A DNA stretch of 50,585 nucleotides. It comes from CAJQQY01 sp964352225 (GTDB lineage Bacteria > Bacteroidota > Bacteroidia > Chitinophagales > Saprospiraceae). Of this stretch, positions 17,340 through 25,900 are shown piece after piece. How positions within the stretch are numbered: the first letter of the stretch is position 1; every line of letters begins with the position of its first letter. The translations under genes and the position numbers were made by a program. Where the stretch lies: positions 1 to 50,585 of the forward strand of contig CAYGRM010000008.1 in NCBI GenBank assembly GCA_964352225.1, given 5' to 3'. The notes under the pieces were generated by a model. The model saw nothing but the letters and a program-made list of their open reading frames with translations. It was not told the origin of the DNA and searched no databases.

Positions 17340-19121
17340 TTATGAAAGTTCTACCATTGTTTTAAAGACATCATTGGATTTGATCAAAGAATCGTAAGTT
17401 CCTTGATCCGCAATTTGCCCTTCTTTCAAAATATATATTTGATCAGCATGACGAACGGTAGAAAGTCTATGTGCAATGATGATGGTGGTAATATTTTGAG
17501 GAAGTAATTTAAGCGATTCGATGACTTCTTTTTCTGTAATACTGTCTAAAGCACTTGTTGCTTCGTCTAAAATTAAAACTTCAGGATTAGAATACAAAGC
17601 TCTGGCAAGTCCTAATCTTTGGCGTTGTCCACCACTTAGCCTCACACCTCTTTCACCGATTTTCGTTTCAAATCCTTCTGGCAATTCTTCCTTGATGAAA
17701 TCATAAATATTAGCAATTTTAGTCACTTTTTTTAGCAGCTTTGAATCTATTTGATTATCTCTAATTCCCAAAGTAATATTTTGAACAATCGTATCATCAA
17801 ATAAGAAAACCTCTTGTGGAACATAAGCTAGATTAGCTCTCCATGATTCAACATTAGCAGGGTTAATGGAAACGTCGTCAATATCAATACTACCATCAGT
17901 CGGATGTAGAAGTCCAACAATTAAGTCTACCAATGTGGTTTTCCCTGAGCCAGTAGAACCAATGAATGCTATCGTTTGACCTTTTAAGATATCTAAATTG
18001 AAATCATTTAGAATTGGATTTTCGGTTTTAGAATAGGAGAAATTAAGGTGGTTAAGTTTGATAGATTTATTTACTGGAATTGGTGTAATCTCTTCTTGAA
18101 ATTCTTCTTGAGGTTGAAGACTAAAGACTAAGTCGTCATGTAATTTTTCTAGAACGGGATAATTATGACGAAGTTTTGCCGCAGCCGAAAATGCTTTTTG
18201 CAAAGCAGGCAAAAGCTTGTATCCTGCCACAGCATAAAGACTCAATCGTGGAATGGCAGATTGGATATTTCCTGAAGAAATAAAAATATAAATCGTGATT
18301 CCAAGAATACTTCCAAAGGCTAGGAACTCTAAAATGTTCCGTGGAGCGGCGAGTAATAGATTATATTTAGGTTGTACTTCACAAAATTCCTTAGAAGCAT
18401 AACTAAATCTATTAAAGAAAAACTTTTGTTGATTGTAAACCATCACCGTCTTAATTCCATTCAACAACTCTTGCAAACTTTTATAACGCAGTAAGTTCAT
18501 TTCAATCCTATAATGTCCAATCCTCTTTAAATAATTTCTTTGAGCAAAATAAATGAGTAAATAAGCTCCCCCTAATGCTCCAAACATAATTAAAGCAATC
18601 GTTACATCTACCCAAATTAATAAGCCAAAAATAATTAAAGAAATAAATGTGCGAGAAAAAATTTCAATGATAGGAATGATGACACCATTAGTTAATACAT
18701 TAACTTCAGAAACAATGTAGGTACTCAATTCAGAAGTATTGGTATTTAAAAAAAACCGGTAAGGTTTGTTGATATAGGTTCTTAAAAGACGAGTACTTAA
18801 GTTATGAGCTACTCCCCAAGAGTAATTATATTGCAACCAAGTAGTAAAGATGGAAAAAATGTTCGTACAAGCAATCAGAACCATGACGGCTACTCCAAAG
18901 TAAATGAGCATTTGTCGATGATCCACAAAATTAAAATATAAATATATTTTATTGAGCAAGGTACTTTTCTCGATGGCATCAGGTTCTGCAACTAATTGCA
19001 TGAAAGGTAAAATGGATGCAACCCCTACCACTTCGAGAATGCTCATAATAAATATGGCAATAGAAAGTTTGAAGAATTTTGCCTTCTCTTTTCGGTTAAT
19101 TATGTTAAGTATTTTTCTGAT
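17340..19121 (-). CDS. ABC exporter, fused permease-ATPase (MsbA/PglK-like)
   Basis: Half-size ABC exporter expected to dimerise and flip a lipid-linked sugar or export a peptide. Seen (numbering from the ATG at 19046, 568 residues): six membrane segments in ~1-320, Walker A GSTGSGKTT near 365, signature LSGGQRQRLGLARAL near 470, Walker B VLILDEATSALD near 495 and H-loop IIAHRLSTVRH. The first ATG gives MSILEVVGVASILPF, which is already inside the first helix. In-frame codons upstream encode a family-like leader (KILNIINRKEKAKFF), but between the in-frame TAG at ~19155 and 19046 there is no ATG, GTG or TTG. The coordinate used here is an ATC codon that would give a normal N-terminus; the strict canonical start is 19046. 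It heads the minus-strand operon with hupE-like and the synthetase, which suggests export of that product. A polysaccharide flippase role is the alternative. Confidence 0.85.
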   Translation of the reverse strand: MRKILNIINRKEKAKFFKLSIAIFIMSILEVVGVASILPFMQLVAEPDAIEKSTLLNKIYLYFNFVDHRQMLIYFGVAVMVLIACTNIFSIFTTWLQYNYSWGVAHNLSTRLLRTYINKPYRFFLNTNTSELSTYIVSEVNVLTNGVIIPIIEIFSRTFISLIIFGLLIWVDVTIALIMFGALGGAYLLIYFAQRNYLKRIGHYRIEMNLLRYKSLQELLNGIKTVMVYNQQKFFFNRFSYASKEFCEVQPKYNLLLAAPRNILEFLAFGSILGITIYIFISSGNIQSAIPRLSLYAVAGYKLLPALQKAFSAAAKLRHNYPVLEKLHDDLVFSLQPQEEFQEEITPIPVNKSIKLNHLNFSYSKTENPILNDFNLDILKGQTIAFIGSTGSGKTTLVDLIVGLLHPTDGSIDIDDVSINPANVESWRANLAYVPQEVFLFDDTIVQNITLGIRDNQIDSKLLKKVTKIANIYDFIKEELPEGFETKIGERGVRLSGGQRQRLGLARALYSNPEVLILDEATSALDSITEKEVIESLKLLPQNITTIIIAHRLSTVRHADQIYILKEGQIADQGTYDSLIKSNDVFKTMVELS

Positions 19122-19390
19122 AGTCTTCTTTTTTAAAAATATACGAGTTTTCTAGGCCGCTGGATTATTCAGGTTAATTAAAAAACAATTTTATTCTTTT
19201 TTTGAGATAAAAAACATTACTTCGAGTAATAATTGAACAATATAGAGTTTATTTTATTTCTAAATAATCCATTGGGTATTATTTATACGTATGTAAAAAT
19301 AGTCAGTTTTATGGATAGTAGAATTTTTAAATAAATTTCTCTTTCCATTTTTCAATGATCAAGATTAAACAACTTCTATAACAACCAAAT

Positions 19391-19951
19391 ATGAAAAAGT
19401 TTTTTCTCCTGCTATTTATTAGTTTTTTATTTATTATAATTTCTTATGGGCAGAGTATCAAGGGAGTAATAATTGATAATTCTAAAGCAAAAATAGCAGG
19501 TGCCTATGTGGCTGTGTCGTCAACAGAAAACCATACCCATTCAGATGATTTCGGAATATTTATAATTGAAAATGTCAATAAAATTTTAACAATCGAACTT
19601 GTGGAAAGTTCTTTTGAATTTAGAGAATTAGTTGTTGACCAAAATACTAAAGAGGTAAATGTGATCTCAGCGATTGATATTCGACTTTCTCCCGTTAAAA
19701 CTTCTCAAGAATCACTAAAAAAAGTACCCGGTCTTTTTATTGGTCAGTATGCAGAAGGGTGTAAAGCGGAGCAAATATTTCTTCGAGACTTTGATATCGA
19801 AAATTTATATGATCAAGAATGGAATGAGACTCAATTTGCCACCGAATCCAGGTTGAGAAATGAAACAGCGCCTGTGGAAGAAATTCATTTTTCACCATGT
19901 GCATCATTTTTTATTAAGGGCATTTTAAATATAGATTTTAGAATAACTTGA
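19391..19951 (+). pseudogene. Internally deleted TonB-dependent receptor remnant
   Basis: Remnant of a TonB-dependent outer-membrane receptor with a carboxypeptidase-regulatory-like domain. Seen: a signal peptide (1-20), a regulatory-like beta domain (~22-105), then the start of the plug with KVPGLFIGQYAEGCKAEQIF (111-130). Immediately after FDIENL (134-139) the protein switches to what in full receptors is the last strand region of the barrel (QEWNETQFATESRL, 142-155, then EIHFSPCASFFIKG) and ends normally. About 600 residues of plug and barrel are missing, yet the frame is kept across the junction near 19796-19810. Intact relatives usually have GGG where this has EGC and RGFD where this has RDFD, consistent with relaxed selection. 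It cannot form a barrel. It could be a dead gene or a small secreted leftover. It lies between the two arms of the peptide cluster, so it may once have been the product's receptor. Confidence 0.75.
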
Positions 19952-19990
19952 GAAGGATAATTTGATCCCTCACGATAAAAACTACACTTA

Positions 19991-21142
19991 ATGGATTTTT
20001 CTTGGCCTCAAGAATATATAGATTTTAAAAATGAAGTAATTCAATTTGCAAAAGATGAATTGAATGAAAATACCCTAGTACGAGATGAAGCTCAAATCTT
20101 CTCTCACGACCTATGGAAAAAATGCGCTGATTTCGGTATCCAATCTTTGGCCGTGACTAAAGCCTACGGAGGTGAATTAGAAGAAGTAGATTTAATGAGA
20201 GCCATGTTAGCCATGGAAGGTTTTGGTTATGGTTGTGAAGACAATGGTTTGGCTTTTGGACTCAATGCTCAAATGTGGACGGTGCAAACGCCAATTTTAC
20301 ATTTTGGAAATGATGAGCAAAAAGAAAAATACCTCATTCCAATGGCGAACGGAGAGAAGATAGGAGCACATGCTTTGACTGAACCAAATGCAGGTTCAGA
20401 TATATTTAGCATGCAATTGACCGCTGAAAAAACAGATGGAGGGTATCTTTTAAATGGAAAAAAACATCTGATTACTTTGGCGCCTATTTGCGATTTTGTT
20501 TTACTTTTTGCCAACACAAATCCTAAGTTAGGACGATGGGGAGTATCTGCTTTTTTGATAGAAAAAGAAATGAAAGGGTTCCAGCGTAGTGAAAAAAAGA
20601 GCAAGTTGGGAATGCGTTCTATCCCTATCGGAGATTTGGAGTTCACAGATTGTTTTGTTCCCTCAGAAAACTTGCTTGGGGCAGAAGGATTAGGATTTAG
20701 CATTTTAAATAATTCATTAGAATATGATCGTTGTTGCATTTTGGCCAGTCAATTAGGAGCGATGGAACGACAGTTAGAAAAGTCAATTGAGTTCGTAAAA
20801 AAACGAAAACAATTTGACCAACCTATCGGAAAATTTCAATCTGTTTCTAATCGAATTGCAGATATGAAACTTCGAATGGAAACATCAAGGTTGTTATTGT
20901 ACAAAACTACTTGGCTCAAAAAAAATGGGGAATCTGCCATGCTCGAAGCAGCTTTATTAAAGTTGCAATTAAGTGAATCATTTGTAACTTCAAGTTTGGA
21001 TGCGATACGAACTTTCGGAGGTATTAGTTATCTTTCAGAAACAGGCATAGATAGGGATTTAAGAGATGCCGTTGGAGGAGTTTTATATGCAGGAACTTCT
21101 GACATTCAAAGAAATATTATTTCAAAATTATTAGGCTTGTGA
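19991..21142 (+). CDS. Acyl-CoA dehydrogenase-like flavoenzyme, probable aminoacyl-carrier-protein dehydrogenase
   Basis: FAD enzyme of the acyl-CoA dehydrogenase fold. By context it probably oxidises an aminoacyl group, such as prolyl, on the carrier protein of this operon, as PltE/RedW-type enzymes do in pyrrole-2-carboxylate formation. Seen: the N-terminal helical domain, beta domain with ALTEPNAGSD, and C-terminal helical domain with RKQFDQPIGKFQ, RTFGGISYL and YAGTSDIQRN. At the place where medium-chain enzymes carry the catalytic Glu (YEGT) there is Ala367. The alternative helix position used in isovaleryl-CoA and prolyl-carrier dehydrogenases reads LEYDR, giving Glu244/Asp246. Length 383 is normal. 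It is the first gene of the tight plus-strand operon; its stop overlaps the next start (GTGA). Fatty-acid catabolism is unlikely because no other beta-oxidation genes are near. Confidence 0.85.
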   Translation: MDFSWPQEYIDFKNEVIQFAKDELNENTLVRDEAQIFSHDLWKKCADFGIQSLAVTKAYGGELEEVDLMRAMLAMEGFGYGCEDNGLAFGLNAQMWTVQTPILHFGNDEQKEKYLIPMANGEKIGAHALTEPNAGSDIFSMQLTAEKTDGGYLLNGKKHLITLAPICDFVLLFANTNPKLGRWGVSAFLIEKEMKGFQRSEKKSKLGMRSIPIGDLEFTDCFVPSENLLGAEGLGFSILNNSLEYDRCCILASQLGAMERQLEKSIEFVKKRKQFDQPIGKFQSVSNRIADMKLRMETSRLLLYKTTWLKKNGESAMLEAALLKLQLSESFVTSSLDAIRTFGGISYLSETGIDRDLRDAVGGVLYAGTSDIQRNIISKLLGL

Positions 21143-22698
21143 TTTATTTGTTACCACATACTATTTCTAATTCTGCTTCCCGGTTTCCTAATCGAGAAGC
21201 ATTTCGTTGTGGTGGGAAGTCGTTGACTTTCAAGGAGATAGAGGCAAAAATGAATCAGTTGGCTAACTTACTCCATCAAATTGGAATAAAAAAAGGAGAT
21301 CGAATTGGTATTTATTTAAATCGAAGCTTAGAGACTGCAATTGCTATTTATGGGATCATGCAAGCAGGGGCCATTTATGTTCCACTTGATCCAAAAGTGC
21401 CTGTGGAAAGAACTCGATTTTTAATTAATGATTGTGGAATTAAAATTTTAATTACCAATAATGCACAAAGAAGGAATATTCAAAATATCATCGAATCTAG
21501 TACAAATTTAGAGGCTATTATAGGTGTAAAAGAAATGGACAATGTTCCTACTTTTTCATGGGAAAAACTAGAGGAGCTACCTACTCAATTTACCTTACCT
21601 TTTCCTGTTTTAGAAAGTGATGTTGCTTATATAATATACACATCTGGTTCTACTGGAGATCCAAAAGGAATTATGCATACCCATGCGAGTGGGCTAGCGT
21701 ACGCTCAATTGACGGCGGATCTTTATGAGTTAAATGAAACAGATATTTTCGGAAATCATGCACCCATCTATTTTGATATTTCCACTCTAGGATATTTTAC
21801 TGCACCTTTCGTAGGAGGTTGTACAGTCATTGCTTCAGATGCACATATTGTTTTGCCAGCAAGTTTGAGTCAATTGATTGAGAAAGAAAAAATAACTGTT
21901 TGGTATTCTGTTCCCTTGGCATTAATTCAGATGCTCCAAAATGGATCTCTTGAAGAAAAAAACATGGATACTTTACGATGGATATTTTATGCAGGAGAGG
22001 CATTTCCTCCTAAATATTTACGCCAGTTAATGGAGCTTTGGGGTCATGCAAAATTCAGCAATATTTACGGCCCAACAGAATTGAATCAATGTACTTATTA
22101 TAACATTCCTAATCCACCCACCGGAGAGGAAGCTATTCCTCTTGGGAAAGTTTGGAAAAATACGGAGAGCATTGTACTTGATGAAAATGAGAAAGAATTA
22201 AAAAGTGGAGAAGGAGAATTATGTGTTCGAAGTATGACGATGATGAAGGGATATTGGCAACAACCTGAGATGACAGAACAATCATTTTACCGAAGAAAAA
22301 ACAATACTAATACGGATGATATTTTTTATCGAACGGGTGATTTGGTTCGTTTAGATGAAAATAATATTTTACATTTTTTAGGTCGTAAAGATCATCAAGT
22401 AAAAATACGTGGATATCGTGTGGAGTTAGGCTCAATAGAAGCAAAGCTAGTATCACATGACGCAGTAAAAGAAGCTGTAGTTTTAGCAATAAGAAAAAAA
22501 GAAGAAAATCTAGAACTAGAAGCCGTAGTTATTTTACAACCTGATATCGAAACCAGTCAAGAAGCATTAACATTATTTTTAAAAGAAAAATTACCTATCT
22601 ACGCCATTCCTGAAAAAATTACATTTGTGGCATCTTTTCCAAGAACTGGTTCGGGTAAAGTAAAAAGGTCAGCATTAAAAAAACTTTTATACCAATAG
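21139..22698 (+). CDS. Stand-alone adenylation enzyme, proline-type (PltF/RedM-like)
   Basis: Amino acid-activating enzyme: amino acid plus ATP gives aminoacyl-AMP, which is then loaded onto a carrier protein. Seen: adenylation motifs YTSGSTGDPKG (~170), IYGPTE, GELCVRS, YRTGDLVRL, KIRGYRVELG and a C-terminal TGSGKVKR with the A10 lysine; 519 residues, with no condensation or carrier domain attached. Pocket residues read by eye give DILYFAIQCK, close to the D-L-L-Y-L-A-L-V-C-K type I associate with stand-alone L-proline enzymes of pyrrole pathways; HAPIYFDIST and VWYSVPLALIQML also resemble that group. It starts with GTG overlapping the dehydrogenase stop and is followed 4 bp later by the carrier protein. 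Substrate proline is inference from the code and context. Confidence 0.85.
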   Translation: MIYLLPHTISNSASRFPNREAFRCGGKSLTFKEIEAKMNQLANLLHQIGIKKGDRIGIYLNRSLETAIAIYGIMQAGAIYVPLDPKVPVERTRFLINDCGIKILITNNAQRRNIQNIIESSTNLEAIIGVKEMDNVPTFSWEKLEELPTQFTLPFPVLESDVAYIIYTSGSTGDPKGIMHTHASGLAYAQLTADLYELNETDIFGNHAPIYFDISTLGYFTAPFVGGCTVIASDAHIVLPASLSQLIEKEKITVWYSVPLALIQMLQNGSLEEKNMDTLRWIFYAGEAFPPKYLRQLMELWGHAKFSNIYGPTELNQCTYYNIPNPPTGEEAIPLGKVWKNTESIVLDENEKELKSGEGELCVRSMTMMKGYWQQPEMTEQSFYRRKNNTNTDDIFYRTGDLVRLDENNILHFLGRKDHQVKIRGYRVELGSIEAKLVSHDAVKEAVVLAIRKKEENLELEAVVILQPDIETSQEALTLFLKEKLPIYAIPEKITFVASFPRTGSGKVKRSALKKLLYQ

Positions 22699-22702
22699 AA
22701 AA

Positions 22703-22951
22703 ATGAAAGAAAACATAATTAATTATATCATTCAAGAATTACATGGAGGGGTAGAAGATTTAGAAATTATGCCAGAGGATGATTTGCTAGGAAGTGGATT
22801 GGTTGAGTCGATGAGTATGATGCGATTAATTCAATTCATCGAAGAAGCTTATGATCTTAAAGTAGCTCCACAAGAAATGACCATTGAAAACTTTATGACT
22901 GTGGAGGCAATCGTTCAATTTATTACAAGAGTAAAAAGTGAAGTAGAGTAA
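22703..22951 (+). CDS. Stand-alone peptidyl carrier protein
   Basis: Acyl/peptidyl carrier protein that holds the activated amino acid as a phosphopantetheine thioester for oxidation and condensation. Seen: 82 residues, four-helix carrier pattern, with the attachment motif GSGLVESMSMM; the serine is Ser36 and is preceded by Glu where Asp is usual. The SGLVxS form is the one seen in PltL/RedO-type carriers. It lies 4 bp after the adenylation enzyme and 2 bp before the synthetase, so the three are surely expressed together. Confidence 0.88.
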   Translation: MKENIINYIIQELHGGVEDLEIMPEDDLLGSGLVESMSMMRLIQFIEEAYDLKVAPQEMTIENFMTVEAIVQFITRVKSEVE

Positions 22952-22953
22952 AC

Positions 22954-25900
22954 ATGAAAGATAACCAATCAGCAAAATATTTTGATCTAACTAAAAGCCA
23001 GTTACTCATTTGGACCGGACAACAAATTATTCCAAGTTCGCCGATGTATAATATGGCTCTTGCCTTTGAATTACCCATTGCAATCGATGCAGCAAAATTC
23101 CAATTAGCCTTTCAAAAATTAATTGATTGTTGCGATGCCATGCGAACCGTATTTGTAGAAAAAGATGGGCACCCTCAACAAAAAATACTTTCTAGTTTTC
23201 CTTATAAAATGTCATTCGAAGATTTTTCAAATCAATCTGAAAAATCTCTTTTTTTGAAAAACTGGTTGGAAAAAAGAAGTCAATGGCAATTCGATATAAC
23301 GGAATGTTTGTTTGATAGTGTTTTGATAAAAATGGCAAAGGATCAATATGTTTGGTACTTTAATGAGCATCACCTCATTACCGATGCCTGGGCAACTACT
23401 CGTCAATATCAAATGGTAGCGCAATGTTATGATCGATTGGAGAAGGGCGAAAAAATGGACGATTTATCCTTTCCATTATTCGAAAACTATATCAAATATG
23501 AAGCAGATCAACGCACCAATAAATCAAATGAAAATGCGATTGCTCATTGGGCAAAAAAGGCTTACGAATTACCTGTGCCTCCCGTTTTTTATGGAAAATC
23601 TAATGAATTTTTAAATAGTCATTCGGAGCGAGTTAGCTTTACTTTGAGTCAAGGACAATCGGATGCTTTACGAAGTTTGACCAAAGAGTCAGACTTGCGA
23701 ACATGGACAGAACACCTTTCTTTGTTTTCTATTTTTTCTACTTTGTTATTGACTTATATCTATCGAATTACGGGGCAGCAAAAATTAGCTATTGGTACAC
23801 CTGCCCACAATCGTTCGACAACTGCATTTAAAGATACACCGGGACTTTTCATTGAATTATTTCCTTTGATGGCAAATATTGAAAAAGAAGAAACTTTCAG
23901 TTCCTTATTTCAAAAAGTCAGAAATGAGTCGCATGAATTTTTAAGATATGCACAGGCAGGGGTGAGCAATTCAGATTTGAATCGAGGATTTAATGTAGTC
24001 CTCAATTATATCAATGCATCGTTTTCAGATTTCAATGGAACCCCCATGACTTCAGAGTGGATTCATTCTTCGCATGCAGATCCTGGACACCATATTCGAT
24101 TGCAGGTTCATGATTTTGATGCATCGGGTCAGATTGAATTATGCTTTGATTTAAATACTGCAATCTTTAATCAAAAACAATTAGCAGAAGTTCCTAAGCA
24201 GTTTTTAAACTTATTGGAAAGTTTTATGGAAGATCGGTTTCAGTCCATTGGAAAACCTGCTTTGACTGATACTGTTTCATATTTTTTAGAAAAAAATAAC
24301 AATGGTTTTACATTTAACAAAGAATCATCTGTTTTAGATTTTTTTGAAAAAAAGGTTGCTACGCTTGCAGAAAATTCGGTAGCCGTTCAATATGGAAATG
24401 ATCAACTAACTTATCAAGAATTAAATAATCATGCGAACCAGTTGGCACATTTTTTAATTCAAAATGGGTTAGAAAAAAATGATCGTGTTTCGATTTTGCT
24501 TCCACGTTCGCCTGAATTTTTGATTAGTGTTTTAGCAGTTTTAAAAGTGGGCGCAACGTTTATTCCAATTCCAACAAATTATCCATCTGGAAGAATCTTA
24601 GGAATTGTAGATGATGCAAAGTCCAAGTTAATTTTAAGTAACTCCGTTTTATCCAAAAAACTTCCTGTCTCTTTTGACCAATTAATTAATCTTGACAAAG
24701 AGTCTATTTTTATCCAACAACAGCCTTCCGTCAATCCAAACATCACTTGTAGCCTCGATGATACCGCATATCTGATGTACACTTCTGGCTCAACGGGACA
24801 ACCAAAAGGTGTGATGATTGGGCACTCCGCATTGAGTCATTATGCACAATGGGCAGCACATTCTTACACTAAAGATTTTCAACCAATTGTTCCATTATTT
24901 ACTTCGGTAGGATTTGATTTGACGATAACCTCGATCTTTTTACCCTTGATTTCTGGGGGTACCATTATCACTTATCAGGAAGCCGAAGAAGGTCCCGATT
25001 TATCTTTGTTTGAAGTATTGGAAAAAAATGAAGTGAATTTCATCAAGCTAACCCCTTCACATTTGGCATTGTTGCAAGGAAAAAGTTTTGAAGATTCTTT
25101 GATTCAAACAATGATTGTTGGAGGAGAAAATTTCAAAGTAGATGTTGCGGAATTTGTAAAAAATAATTTCAATAAAAATATAAAAATTTTCAACGAGTAT
25201 GGCCCAACGGAAGCAACGGTGGGTTGTGTCGTTCATTTCTATGATGCAAAAAAAGATCACATCGAAACTTCCGTTCCAATTGGGGTACCGATGGATAATA
25301 TGAAAGCCTATATTTTAGATGAGTTTCAAAATCCAGTTCCCGAAGGCGTAGTAGGAGAGTTGTACATTGGAGGAATAGGATTGGCCAAAGGTTATTGGCA
25401 GCAAGCAGAATTGACTACTCAACGATTTATTTCTAACCCATTTTTTCCTAACGAAAAAATATACCGAACGGGTGACTTGGTTAAAAAGCATCCTTCCGAA
25501 AATTATCTAGAATATCTCGGTCGCAAAGATTCACAAATAAAAATTAGAGGCCGAAGAGTAGAGTTAGCCGAAATCGAAACGGTACTCAATCAACATCCAA
25601 ATGTGTTGCAAGGGGTCGTAGAACTTCGACATCGGCAACGCGCTCAAAATGTAGAGGAAGTGCATAATTGTGTAAAATGTGGACTGCCTTCAAATTATCC
25701 TTCTGCAAAATTTAACGATGCAGGAGTGTGTCACCTTTGCCAGTCATTTACGAGTTACCAAGAGAAAGTCAAAAAATATTTTAAGACCAAAGCGGACTTA
25801 AAAGCCTTGTTTGATGCCGTACCTGCGGAACAAAAAGGGGAATATGACTGCATCATGTTATTGAGTGGTGGCAAGGATTCTTCCTATGCCGTAGCACAAT

